Assembly (NCBI GenBank): GCA_004297775.1
Contig: SCUE01000037.1
Span: 152,181 to 216,180 of the forward strand
Source of the DNA: Chloroflexota bacterium
GTDB taxonomy: Bacteria; Chloroflexota; UBA6077; FW602-bin22
DNA: 64,000 nucleotides
Direction of reading: 5' to 3'
Part shown: in pieces, positions 53,583 through 62,173 of the stretch
Layout of the letters: each line of letters starts with the position of its first letter
How positions within the stretch are numbered: position 1 is the stretch's first letter
The notes under the pieces: generated by a model
The model's input: the letters and a program-made list of their open reading frames with translations, nothing else
What the model was told of the DNA's origin: nothing
Database searches by the model: none
Program-made: the position numbers and the translations under genes

Positions 53583-54017
53583 TCAACGCCCTGGGCGCGA
53601 CCCCATCGGCATCATCGGCAGCGAGTTCGCCGGACGCGCCGCCAGCAGCGTTCGGGCGATGTTGTAGACAAACAGCAAGCCACTGACCGCCTCGATCGTG
53701 CCGAAGAGCGCCAGAATCAACCCCGGTCCGCTGGTCACGAAGGCGACGACCATCCCCACCAATCCGACATTTGCCAGAACAACGTGAAGGTCGGCCAATC
53801 GCGGGCTGTGCAGCGGCTGACCGGAGAATCGCGGCAGGACATGGTAGGCGACACCGAAGATGAACATCGACACCCATCCGACCAGATTCACATGCGCGTG
53901 CGCGGTGCGCAGTCGCGATACCAGCGTGATGTCGATGGCCATCGTGAGGCCCAGCAGAACCCCGATGGTCAGGTAAGCGAGTGCCGACCAGACAAAAGCG
54001 GCCGTATATCGCGCCAT
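53583..54017 (-). CDS. Small four-helix heme-type membrane protein (CcoN/NnrS-like)
   Basis: A 144-residue protein with four hydrophobic segments. LRTAHAHVNLVGWVSMFIFGVAYHVLPRF contains the histidines found in heme-ligating helices of heme-copper oxidase subunit I-like short proteins, here seen as AHAHVNLVGW and AYHVLPRF. Known relatives sit near nitric oxide defence or denitrification genes. The ScdA_N gene three bases upstream supports a role in nitrosative or oxidative stress. It is too short to be a complete oxidase subunit. Confidence 0.7.
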   Translation of the reverse strand: MARYTAAFVWSALAYLTIGVLLGLTMAIDITLVSRLRTAHAHVNLVGWVSMFIFGVAYHVLPRFSGQPLHSPRLADLHVVLANVGLVGMVVAFVTSGPGLILALFGTIEAVSGLLFVYNIARTLLAARPANSLPMMPMGSRPGR

Positions 54018-54020
54018 CGC

Positions 54021-54212
54021 CTAAGTCCGCCGAAGCTCGGCGAGCAGCGCGTCGAGGTCCAGCCCGTGGTGTTGGGCGGCCTCGCGAAGCGTCACGCTGC
54101 CGCCGCAACAGCTATCGAGCCCAAGCCGCGTGAAAACCGGAAGAAATCGCTGATCGGCCACGACCAGTTCATTCAAAGTTGTGGCCGGTTCAATGCGAAT
54201 CGAGCCCTTCAT
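54021..54212 (-). CDS. ScdA_N/DUF542 domain protein (RIC-like N-terminal domain)
   Basis: A 63-residue protein consisting only of the ScdA_N domain: FLPVFTRLGLDSCCGGSVTLREAA carries the conserved double cysteine and glycine (LDSCCGG). In full-length RIC/YtfE/ScdA proteins this domain precedes a di-iron hemerythrin-like domain that repairs iron-sulfur clusters after NO damage; that domain is missing here. It lies directly before the heme-type membrane protein gene on the same strand, which suggests joint expression. Confidence 0.8.
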   Translation of the reverse strand: MKGSIRIEPATTLNELVVADQRFLPVFTRLGLDSCCGGSVTLREAAQHHGLDLDALLAELRRT

Positions 54213-54342
54213 TGGCGTGTCACATCGCCCGGTGGCGCAATTGGTTCCATAGCAGCGTCCCCCCTCGCGTGGCGTCGAGGCGCTACCGTCAGCGTTGGAT
54301 CATCTCGACCGGATCGGGGAAAAACCCGGATATTCCGACCGC

Positions 54343-55473
54343 TCACGTTGGCCGACGCGGTTCGCCGAGAGTCAGCATGAGTCGGTTCGCCCAGGAGAAA
54401 AACGCGGCGGCCTGAGCGATGTCGAGGATCTGGAGATCGTCGAGGCCAAGCTCGCGTAGCCGAGCCATGTGCGATTGTGTGGCATCCGGTGGGGTGACCG
54501 TCAGCGCGGCCGCGAAGTCGACGATGCCACGCCAGCGGTCATCGAGTTCTGCGCCGATGCCGACATCGAGGACGCGCTGCACATCGTCCGTCCGCTTGCT
54601 GATCTGCGCAGCTTGGCGGCTGTGAACCGAGGCGCAGTACACGCAGCCGTTGACGCGCGAGGTGACGGTGGCCGATAGCTCGCGCTCGGCACGCGGCAAT
54701 CCACCGTGCGTGTAGAAGATCCCCATGTCGGTGGCAGTCCGTTCGCCGAGAACGGCCGGATCAAGCGCGAGGAGCCGGAAGTACGGTGACTCGAGGCGCC
54801 GTCCTGGCAGGACCGCCCGCTGCTCGTCGGTCGCGTCCGCGGCCTCGAACGGCACAATCCAGGGTGACCAACCGAGTTCGTCAAGCGTAAAGCCCTCGTT
54901 CGGCGCATCTCGCGGCCCGATTTGGACGGTGGGCAGGGCACGCTCGTCACCGCGCAGCAGCGTCAGGCCAATAAGCACCCTGACCTGGAAACTGGTGAAT
55001 GCGATCACCTGCGAGACTGTCACGATCTCGGGCGCCGAAAGCCCGACGGCCTGGAGCGCCGCCAGATCGGACGGCGTCGCCGCACCGGGCCGGATCACGA
55101 GCAAATCCGCGTGGACGAGCATCGCGCGCAGCCGCGTGGGCAATCCTGGCGCGCCAGGTCCAGACAGGGTGTCGGACACGAGCCGCGCCGAATCCGGGCC
55201 GGTCGCAAGTAGCTGCGCCGCGTAGTGATCGATGAGGGCCGACTCGGCGTGCAGCGCCGCAACGCGCAATGCGGTCGCAAGCCGCTCGGCCCGGGTGACG
55301 GCGGTTGCCGAGGGCTCCGTGAAGAGCGCCTGGTAGCTGCCCTGGGTGTGAGTGGTGGCCTCGGGCCGCCCATCTCGTAGCGGCGCAAGGTCCCGTCGTC
55401 CGTCGGCGCGCATGAGTGAATCGATGACATCGCTCGGTGAAGGATCGATCCGACTGACACCCGGCTGCGTCAT
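54343..55473 (-). CDS. CMD-domain / alkylhydroperoxidase-like protein
   Basis: A 376-residue protein with two AhpD-like halves. The N-terminal half (DVIDSLMRADGRR ... VIAFTSFQVRVLIGL) lacks the redox pair; the C-terminal half has NGCVYCASVHSRQAA, the CxxC-x3-H active site, and ends FFSWANRLMLTLGEP. This resembles the CMD/alkylhydroperoxidase proteins found next to luciferase-like monooxygenases in proteobacterial clusters, and the same neighbour lies upstream here. It may remove peroxide formed by that monooxygenase. The start is the ATG at 55473. Confidence 0.82.
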   Translation of the reverse strand: MTQPGVSRIDPSPSDVIDSLMRADGRRDLAPLRDGRPEATTHTQGSYQALFTEPSATAVTRAERLATALRVAALHAESALIDHYAAQLLATGPDSARLVSDTLSGPGAPGLPTRLRAMLVHADLLVIRPGAATPSDLAALQAVGLSAPEIVTVSQVIAFTSFQVRVLIGLTLLRGDERALPTVQIGPRDAPNEGFTLDELGWSPWIVPFEAADATDEQRAVLPGRRLESPYFRLLALDPAVLGERTATDMGIFYTHGGLPRAERELSATVTSRVNGCVYCASVHSRQAAQISKRTDDVQRVLDVGIGAELDDRWRGIVDFAAALTVTPPDATQSHMARLRELGLDDLQILDIAQAAAFFSWANRLMLTLGEPRRPT

Positions 55474-55509
55474 GTTCTGAATCCTCGTTTCGTGAGCACC
55501 TGTGTCAAC

Positions 55510-56613
55510 TCAACGGTCTGTGCCCGAGATCTGGGCGTCCATGCTCTCTTGGGATGAGGGACGCCAGCCCAGGGCCGGCGCCACTTCGGTAGCGATCAGC
55601 TTCAGGGAACGCATCGTCTTCTCGTGCGACGGATCGACCGGGTGGACCTGCACCATCAAGTCACTCGCGGTCGATAGCAGCCGGTCGGCTCGTAGGCTTG
55701 CGATCACGTCGTCCGGGCTGCCGATATGGACGTCGTTCCTGGCAAGCAATTGCTCGACCGTCAAGTCACTGGTGTAACCATCCCGCCGGCCGACCGCCCG
55801 AGCGTGCCGTCGCATGCCCTGCTCGGCATCGGCGATCGCCTCAGCGCGCGCCGGCGCGACGTAGACGGACCGCGAGAGACCGATCCTCGGTCGAGCGTCA
55901 GCGGAACTCCAGTTCGCGAGGTACGCGTCGACGATCGGTGACTGCGCGTCGCCCAGGTGCTCGCGTGCCGCTATTGCCTCATTTCCGACGGACGTGGGTC
56001 GCACCGCGGTGCGCGCCAGCAACAACCCGCTGCCGCGCTGAGCGGCCCGAATCGCGCCCTCGACGCGAAACGTCGCCTCCCACATCGTCGCCAGCAGGCG
56101 TTCGGCCGGTGGGAACAAGATCGGACCACCCGGTACCAGTTCCCAGCCGGACAGCGCGTCGCGCACGATCGTGAAGGCGCGATCGTAATCGTCGTGACGC
56201 TTCTCCAGTTCGCGACCGAATATGGAGAAGGAGGTCGGATTGCCGCCGGTTCCGAAGCCCAACTCGAGTCGGCCACCGCTGAGAACGTCCAGTACGGCGG
56301 CATCCTCGGCCAAGCGCACCGGGCTCTCCAGCGGCAGAGTGATGATTCCGGTGACCAGCTTGAGTCGTGTCGTGCGCGCGGCCGCCGCCGCCAGGAAAAC
56401 CAGCGGCGACGGGAGGCCGCCCTCGGCGTGCGCGTGGTGTTGCGCAACCCAGCCGGCGTCATACCCGAGATCCTCCGCGGTCTCGAACATTTCCATCGCT
56501 CGGGCGTACACCTGTGCCGGCGCCACGTTATCGACCATACGCGTGAAGAACCCGAGACGGAACGAAGGCGGCCGGGAATCAGCGCCAGGGCTGTTCAAAC
56601 CGCGTGCCGTCAT
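55510..56613 (-). CDS. Luciferase-like FMN-dependent monooxygenase
   Basis: About 367 residues of the LLM superfamily, in the FMN-type monooxygenase group: FRLGFFTRMVDN at the N-terminus, DLGYDAGWVAQHHAHAEGG, KLVTGIITLPLESPVRLAEDAAVLD, SGGRLELGFGTGG with the phosphate site, and GSPDDVIASLRAD near the end. The ATG at 56613 follows GAGGCGG; the frame opens ten codons further upstream. It is 36 bases before the CMD gene, so the two are probably co-transcribed. The substrate is perhaps an organosulfur or other small organic compound. Confidence 0.83.
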   Translation of the reverse strand: MTARGLNSPGADSRPPSFRLGFFTRMVDNVAPAQVYARAMEMFETAEDLGYDAGWVAQHHAHAEGGLPSPLVFLAAAAARTTRLKLVTGIITLPLESPVRLAEDAAVLDVLSGGRLELGFGTGGNPTSFSIFGRELEKRHDDYDRAFTIVRDALSGWELVPGGPILFPPAERLLATMWEATFRVEGAIRAAQRGSGLLLARTAVRPTSVGNEAIAAREHLGDAQSPIVDAYLANWSSADARPRIGLSRSVYVAPARAEAIADAEQGMRRHARAVGRRDGYTSDLTVEQLLARNDVHIGSPDDVIASLRADRLLSTASDLMVQVHPVDPSHEKTMRSLKLIATEVAPALGWRPSSQESMDAQISGTDR

Positions 56614-56757
56614 ACGCCGCCTCATGTCGCTTGGTGACGGCATACCCTACTCGTTCCGAGCGGAATCAGGCACGAACCCCGCCGCTCAGCGCCCGCGCTC
56701 CAGACGCGGAATCGCGGCCGTGTCACAATTGCCGTTCACGTTCAATCGGAGGTTGGC

Positions 56758-58602
56758 ATGGCTGGGCTGGCGAAGCGGGCGATCGTCATCGGGATGGACG
56801 GCGCGAGCATGGAACTCATTCGGCGAATGGTCGATGGGGGTCACATGCCGAATCTCGCCCGCCTGATGGCCGAGGGTGCCTGGCGCGAGGTTGTTGGCGT
56901 GTTTCCCACACTTACGCCGCCCGGTTGGACGGCGCTCTGGACCGGCTCGTGGCCCGGGACCCATGAGGTGATGGACTTCAACATTCGCGCCCGCGGCCGA
57001 CCGCTTTCGGAGACGATCTGGGGCATCAACACGCGCCTGTCCAAATCGGAATACCTCTGGAACGCGGTCGAACGAGGCGGCCAGAAGGCGATCCTGGTCA
57101 AACAGGAGATGTCGTGGCCCCCAACCGTCACAACCTCGGTGCAGGTCGAGGGCACCGGACCAGGCGTGTCGAATCACCACCAGATCGCCGGATACCACCT
57201 CTTCGTGGCGGGGAAGTGGGCACCGCGCGCGCTGGAAGGCCATCGCGATCCCGAGACGCTGGACCCGAGCGGCCTTCAGGGCATCAGCGAGGTCGATCCG
57301 ATCGAGCTCCGCGCCGGGTCGAACGGACGGCGTGAGGCGGACCTGGTGCTGCGACCGCTCATACGCAGCCAGCCGAGTATGCGGCGCGGAAAGCAGGGCG
57401 ACCCGAAGACGTACCGAGCGCTGATCGCGGACGGCCGCTGCCGCGTTCTCGACGCCTCGGGAGCGCAGGTCGCCGATCTCGCGCCGGGCGACTGGAGCGA
57501 CTGGCACCTGGACCGCTTCACGATCGACGGTCAATCGATCGAAGGAAACGTGCGGTTCAAACTCGTGACGCTATCCGATGACACGTTCGAGATGTTCGTG
57601 CCGCAAATCTGGCCGACGGGTGGCGATTGGGCGGTGCCGGCCGGGGTGGCCGAAGAGTTGACCGCCGCAACCGGGCCGTTCCTACAAAACCCGACCCGCG
57701 ACGCGATCGGCGTCGTCGACGACGATACCTACTTCGAGTGCCTCGATTACCACCACGGTCAATTGGCGAAAGTCGCCAGGCATCTCGCGGATTCGCGCGA
57801 TTGGCAGTTACTCGTCGTCGAGACGCACGCCAGCGATTACACGAGCCATTCGTATCTGCAACACGCCGACGAGACCAGCGGTTCGCCGCCAACCACGATT
57901 GCGCGCTGCCGCCGCGGCGTCGAGCGCACTTTCGCCTCGATGGACCGGATGATCGGTGAGGTCACAAGAATCGCCGATGGCGAGACGGTCGTCGCGGTCG
58001 TGTCGGACCACGGGGGCACGCCGACCGGGTTCGAGCCAGTGTCCGTCGAGGATGTGCTGATCGGGGCGGGTCTGACTGTCCTGAAATCGGGCACCCGTAC
58101 CGTCGATTGGGCGAAGACGCGCGCGGCCGCGATCGGCCTCGTGCACGTGTTCGTGAACCTGAGGGGACGCGAACCGGACGGGATCGTGCCCCAATCGGAC
58201 TACACGAGAGTTCAGCGCGAGGTGATCGACGCGCTGCTCGACTACCGACACCCGGCCACCGGTCAGCGGCCATTTTCACTGGCGGTCACGCGCGACGACG
58301 CCGAAATGCTCAACCTTTGGGGCGAACTGGTCGGCGACATCGTCTACGCGCTGCGGCCCGAGTACGACGGCGCGCACGGCAAACAACTCCCCTCGGCCAC
58401 GCTCGGCATCGGCGGACAACATTCGACGCTCGTGCTCGCCGGCGCTGGCGTACGCAAGATCGGGCGCATCGCCCGACAGGTCCGCCACGTCGACATTGCG
58501 CCGACGTTGGCGTATCTCATCGGCGCGCCGATGCCGGCCAACACCGAAGGCGCCGTGGTCTACCAGGCGTTGACCGAGCCGGATCAGCATCGAGGCTTGT
58601 AG
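56758..58602 (+). CDS. Alkaline-phosphatase-superfamily phosphodiesterase/nucleotide pyrophosphatase-like protein
   Basis: A 614-residue protein of the type I phosphodiesterase group. VIGMDGASMELI carries the first metal aspartate, FPTLTPPGWTALWTG the nucleophile threonine, ETHASDYTSH and SDHGGTPTG further metal ligands, and GGQHSTLVLAGAG the last histidine. It lacks a signal peptide and is probably cytosolic. Members act on nucleotides, phospholipid head groups or sugar phosphates; the substrate here is unknown. ATG 56758 follows CGGAGG. It diverges from the luciferase-like gene. Confidence 0.86.
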   Translation: MAGLAKRAIVIGMDGASMELIRRMVDGGHMPNLARLMAEGAWREVVGVFPTLTPPGWTALWTGSWPGTHEVMDFNIRARGRPLSETIWGINTRLSKSEYLWNAVERGGQKAILVKQEMSWPPTVTTSVQVEGTGPGVSNHHQIAGYHLFVAGKWAPRALEGHRDPETLDPSGLQGISEVDPIELRAGSNGRREADLVLRPLIRSQPSMRRGKQGDPKTYRALIADGRCRVLDASGAQVADLAPGDWSDWHLDRFTIDGQSIEGNVRFKLVTLSDDTFEMFVPQIWPTGGDWAVPAGVAEELTAATGPFLQNPTRDAIGVVDDDTYFECLDYHHGQLAKVARHLADSRDWQLLVVETHASDYTSHSYLQHADETSGSPPTTIARCRRGVERTFASMDRMIGEVTRIADGETVVAVVSDHGGTPTGFEPVSVEDVLIGAGLTVLKSGTRTVDWAKTRAAAIGLVHVFVNLRGREPDGIVPQSDYTRVQREVIDALLDYRHPATGQRPFSLAVTRDDAEMLNLWGELVGDIVYALRPEYDGAHGKQLPSATLGIGGQHSTLVLAGAGVRKIGRIARQVRHVDIAPTLAYLIGAPMPANTEGAVVYQALTEPDQHRGL

Positions 58603-58651
58603 CCGGACTGAGGAGGGTCGAGCTAGCACATCGACGCGGCCAGGCGAGAGG

Positions 58652-59317
58652 CTACGCCCTGGACCGGGCCGAGCGCCGCCTCTGTCGAATCACCAAACGG
58701 AGCGCCAGTAGCAGCGCCACGATCAGACCATAGATGAGCGGTTGCGACACATCGATCTTGACCCGCCAGAAGAAGTGCACCACGGCCAGAGCACCCGCGA
58801 CGTAGACCAGGCGATGAAGCAGGTTCCAGCGGCGGAAGCCGAGCCTCTGCACCGATTTCTTCGTCGAGGTGAGTGCGAGGGGAACCAGTAGAACCAGCGC
58901 CGCGAAGCCGACCGTGATGAATGGCCGCTTGGCGATGTCCTGAATGACCGACTCGAAGTTCACGACCTGGTCCAGCACCAGGTAAACGAAGAAATGAAGG
59001 CACGCGTAGTAGAACGCCAGCAGGCCAAGATCGCGGCGGATGCGGGCCGGCCATGTCCAGTCGAATAACAGTCTGGCCGGAGTGCAGGCCAGGCTGGCCA
59101 CCAGTAGGACGAGCGCCGTGAGACCGAGTTCATTCATCACGGTCGCGATCGGATTTGCTCCCAGGGCCCCCTGGTATGCCCGGATAAGGATCGACGCGAA
59201 CGGTGCCGCGGCCCCGATCGTAATTCCGCGTCTGAGCCACGTCCGCGGTTCGCGACGCCGCGCAACGCTCGCGTCAGTTGCGCCCGACGCGTTCACGGCC
59301 GGATCGTGGGCTGACAC
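58652..59317 (-). CDS. msrQ: MsrQ-like heme b membrane subunit of methionine sulfoxide reductase
   Basis: A 221-residue protein with six hydrophobic segments (ferric reductase-like transmembrane domain). LGLLAFYYACLHFFVYLVLDQ carries one conserved heme histidine and LLHRLVYVAGALAVVHFFW the others. MsrQ passes electrons from the respiratory chain to MsrP for repair of oxidised methionines outside the cytoplasmic membrane. Start is GTG at 59317, three bases after the msrP stop, so the pair forms one operon with msrP first. Confidence 0.88.
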   Translation of the reverse strand: MSAHDPAVNASGATDASVARRREPRTWLRRGITIGAAAPFASILIRAYQGALGANPIATVMNELGLTALVLLVASLACTPARLLFDWTWPARIRRDLGLLAFYYACLHFFVYLVLDQVVNFESVIQDIAKRPFITVGFAALVLLVPLALTSTKKSVQRLGFRRWNLLHRLVYVAGALAVVHFFWRVKIDVSQPLIYGLIVALLLALRLVIRQRRRSARSRA

Positions 59318-59320
59318 CGA

Positions 59321-60304
59321 CTAGAAGTTCCGGCGCAGGTCCATACCCGCGTACAACCCGGCCACTTCCTCGGCGTAACCGTTGAACGGCAAGGTCGGAC
59401 GGCGTCCGAATTCGCCGATCCGCCGCTCGGTGGCCTGACTCCAGCGCGGATGATCGACCGCCGGATTCACGTTCGCGTAAAAGCCATACTCGCGTGCCGC
59501 GGCGACGGCCCACGTATTCCTTGGCGCCGTCTCCGCGAAGCGAATCTTGACGATCGACTTCACGTTCTTGAAGCCGTACTTCCACGGCACCACGAGGCGC
59601 AACGGCGCACCCATCTGATTCGGCATCTCCCGGCCGTAGACGCCGGTCGCCAGAATCGTGAGCGGGTGCATCGCCTCGTCCATGCGCAGCCCTTCAACGT
59701 ACGGCCACGCCAGGACCGGGGAGCGCTGGCCTGGCATCTGACTCGGGTCCATCAGTGTCACGAGCTCGACGTACTTCGCCGCGCCGGTTGGCTCCAGTTT
59801 CTTGATCAATTCGCCGAGCGGAAAGCCCGACCAAGGGATGACCATCGACCACGCCTCGACGCAGCGCATGCGATAGACGCGTTCCTCGGATGGGAACCAC
59901 TTCAGGAGCGTCTCGATGTCGATCACGCGCGGCTCGGCGACCTCGCCTTCGACGACGATCGACCACGGGCGCGGTCGCAACGTGTGCGCGGCGCGGGCCG
60001 GGTCTTCCTTGCCGAGACCGAACTCGTAGAAATTGTTGTAGGTCGTCACGGCCTGGTACGGCGTCAGCTTCTCATCGTCACCCAGGCCCGCGATCCCGGA
60101 CGACGTTGGGGCCGCGATCGGCAGCGGCTCCTCCAACGGTGCATCGGGCGGCGGCGCATTCCCGACCAACGCCAGCAGGCCGCCCCCGACGAGCGCCGCG
60201 GTACCAACCGTGCGCGCCGCGGTACCCAGAAACTCGCGGCGACGGAGATAGAGCGATTCCGGGGTGATTTCGCTACTCGGCGGATCCGAGGCACGCTTCC
60301 GCAT
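59321..60304 (-). CDS. msrP: MsrP-like molybdopterin methionine-sulfoxide reductase catalytic subunit
   Basis: A 327-residue protein with a Tat signal ([14 protein letters not shown]) that sends it folded across the membrane. The oxidoreductase molybdopterin domain has [14 protein letters not shown], in which the cysteine binds molybdenum, [20 protein letters not shown], and the usual [19 protein letters not shown] ending region. It reduces methionine sulfoxide in exported proteins. ATG 60304 is chosen because it gives the normal length before the twin-arginine motif; the frame opens 25 codons further up. Confidence 0.92.
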   Translation of the reverse strand: MRKRASDPPSSEITPESLYLRRREFLGTAARTVGTAALVGGGLLALVGNAPPPDAPLEEPLPIAAPTSSGIAGLGDDEKLTPYQAVTTYNNFYEFGLGKEDPARAAHTLRPRPWSIVVEGEVAEPRVIDIETLLKWFPSEERVYRMRCVEAWSMVIPWSGFPLGELIKKLEPTGAAKYVELVTLMDPSQMPGQRSPVLAWPYVEGLRMDEAMHPLTILATGVYGREMPNQMGAPLRLVVPWKYGFKNVKSIVKIRFAETAPRNTWAVAAAREYGFYANVNPAVDHPRWSQATERRIGEFGRRPTLPFNGYAEEVAGLYAGMDLRRNF

Positions 60305-60509
60305 GGCTTTCCCTCGCGCCGAGTATAGGCAGCGACTCGGTTCCAATCCGGTAATGGCGCAGCGCGCCGGGACGATCATTTCGCCGAACGGCGCCGACCT
60401 CGATCAAGACGTCCTGTGTGGCTCGGCCCGAACCGAATGGGTCCGGGACCGCGGGCGATGGAATAATCGCGAGCCCGCGCCGCCAATAGTGTCCTCGAAC
60501 TGATCGCCG

Positions 60510-60515
60510 TAGAAT
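60510..60515 (+). promoter_or_regulatory. Candidate leaderless -10 element of the DapA-family gene
   Basis: TAGAAT in the context CCGTAGAAT ends six bases before the ATG at 60522. Seventeen bases upstream of it lies TAGTGT, a poor -35. Confidence 0.5.
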
Positions 60516-60521
60516 GCGCCG

Positions 60522-61457
60522 ATGAACGCTGGCGCACATTCTGACTCGTCGGTCCAGTACGCTGGCGCGTGGCCAGTCCTGTTGACTCCCTTCCACGAGG
60601 ACCAATCAATCGATTGGTCGACGTACGAGGCGGTGCTCGAGTGGTATATCGACCGTGGCGTGGGCGGGCTATTCGCGGTCTGCCTTTCCGGGGAAATGTT
60701 CGAACTGACCGCCGAAGAACGCTTCATGCTGGCTCGAACCGCGGTCCGCGTTGCGGGAAACCGCGTGCCAGTCGTGGCAACCGGAAACTTCGGCGACGAT
60801 CTGGCCGGTCACATCGATTCCGTCAAGCGAACCGCCGACTCGGGTGTGTCGGCGGTTGTTCTCGTCCTGCCCACGTTCGCGCGGACGGATCGCGAGCTTC
60901 TCGACTACTTCGACACGCTGATCGCGCAGACCAGCTGTTCGTGCGGCCTCTACGAGTGCCCGGTGCCCGAGCGTCGCCTGCTCTCGCCAGCAGTCGTCAA
61001 GCACGTGGCCGAATCTGGCCGCTTCGTCTGCTTCAAGGAAACTTGCTGCGATCCGAGCATCCTGGCCGCGAAATGCGCGGCCGCGGCCGGAACGAACCTG
61101 GCGATCCTTCAGGCAAACACGCCGCTCATACTCGAAGCGCGCCGTCTCGGCTGCACCGGCTCGATGTGCATCAGCGCGAACGTCGCGCCCGAGCTGGTTC
61201 ATTCTGTGCTGGAGGCTCCGGATGGGGATGCCGAGGAATTGCACCAGCGACTGTGCGTTGTCGAATCCCTGATCCGCCACTGCCACCCAGCGGGGTCGAA
61301 GTTTCTGCTCGGCGAGCGCGGCCTCCCGATCACGATGGCAGGCCGCGCAAAGAGAGACGCGCTCGACCTCGAGTCACAAGCGATGATGCGACAGGCCTGG
61401 CGATTCCTGCGGTCCGCAATGGATTCCTCGGCAAGTTCCTTCCGCTGGCGCGAGTGA
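60522..61457 (+). CDS. Dihydrodipicolinate synthase (DapA)-family lyase
   Basis: A 311-residue TIM-barrel aldolase/lyase. GGLFAVCLSGEMFELTAEER corresponds to the GTTGE substrate loop (here LSGEM in place of GTTGE), YECPVPE holds the tyrosine, and VCFKETCCDPS the Schiff-base lysine. Departures from DapA consensus suggest another pyruvate-type or keto-acid lyase rather than lysine synthesis. The ATG at 60522 is close behind TAGAAT with no Shine-Dalgarno. Confidence 0.87.
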   Translation: MNAGAHSDSSVQYAGAWPVLLTPFHEDQSIDWSTYEAVLEWYIDRGVGGLFAVCLSGEMFELTAEERFMLARTAVRVAGNRVPVVATGNFGDDLAGHIDSVKRTADSGVSAVVLVLPTFARTDRELLDYFDTLIAQTSCSCGLYECPVPERRLLSPAVVKHVAESGRFVCFKETCCDPSILAAKCAAAAGTNLAILQANTPLILEARRLGCTGSMCISANVAPELVHSVLEAPDGDAEELHQRLCVVESLIRHCHPAGSKFLLGERGLPITMAGRAKRDALDLESQAMMRQAWRFLRSAMDSSASSFRWRE

Positions 61458-61480
61458 CGCCAAGGTGATACCCCCGCGGC

Positions 61481-61680
61481 TCAAGATCGCGGAGCCGCGG
61501 TGAGGGCGCGCTCAACGGCTGCCGGATCGCGCTCAATGACCAACAGCAACGTGCGCGCCGGTCCGTCTGGCACCCGGCGGCGCTGCTCCCACTCCTTGAT
61601 CGTTCGTGGCGAGATCTGAAACCGTTCGGCGAACGCGGCGCCGCTCTTGCTCGATTCGGCAGGCAGTCTGCCTGCCGCTC
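61481..61680 (-). pseudogene. Truncated helix-turn-helix antitoxin-like gene
   Basis: On the minus strand the frame reads SGAAFAERFQISPRTIKEWE, then RRRVPDGPARTLLLVIERDP and a TGA at 61481-61483. This is the C-terminal two thirds of an XRE/HigA/NadS-type DNA-binding antitoxin. The usual first 20-30 residues are lost: upstream the frame meets a stop and a 21-bp palindrome instead of a start codon. No toxin gene is adjacent. It is probably a remnant, but use of a rare start codon cannot be excluded. Confidence 0.55.
61657..61677. repeat. 21-bp perfect palindrome at the broken 5' end of the antitoxin remnant
   Basis: CGGCAGGCAG, central T, CTGCCTGCCG. It stands exactly where the antitoxin gene loses its start, so it may be an insertion scar or a self-binding operator, or both. 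Confidence 0.5.
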
Positions 61681-61740
61681 AGCATGGTGGTATCGTGACG
61701 CCTGACTCAAGCGACCATCCGCGCGTGGAAGGAGACCATC

Positions 61741-62079
61741 GTGATCTACGAGTTGCGTAACTACTGGGTCGAGCCAGCCCTGATCGAACAGTACCTCGAT
61801 TGGGCGAACAATCGAGCGCTCCCGGTGATCCAGGGTGAGTTCGGTGGACGATTGGTGGGCTTCTGGCGGGTCGACGGCTATGACGGCACGATCGAGGAGG
61901 ATCCGCCAAACGTGATCTGGATGCTCGCCTGGACCGACCGCGCCGAACGAGACCGTGTCTGGGCCGAGATTCGAGCCAGCGAATCGTGGGTTCGGATCCG
62001 CGAAGGCATCCCCACGTTCCATCGCCGACCGGGGGCGGTCCGCTTCCTGGCCGGAATTCCGCGGTCGCCGATGCAGTAG
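61741..62079 (+). CDS. NIPSNAP-family protein
   Basis: A 112-residue single-unit NIPSNAP protein with the dimeric alpha-beta barrel fold: MIYELRNYWVEPALIEQYLDWA, GRLVGFWRVD and IWMLAWTDRAERDRVWAEI are typical strands and helices. Its role in bacteria is unclear; many members lie next to catabolic genes. The start is GTG at 61741 with AAGGAG at a good distance. It converges with the amidohydrolase gene that follows. Confidence 0.83.
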   Translation: MIYELRNYWVEPALIEQYLDWANNRALPVIQGEFGGRLVGFWRVDGYDGTIEEDPPNVIWMLAWTDRAERDRVWAEIRASESWVRIREGIPTFHRRPGAVRFLAGIPRSPMQ

Positions 62080-62173
62080 CGAAGCGTCGGGCGCGTTCCA
62101 CGATCGCCACGCGCTGGAGCGAGATCTCGCACCCGTTCGCGTGAATCTCACGTTCGGGGGCGGCGTCAAGAGT

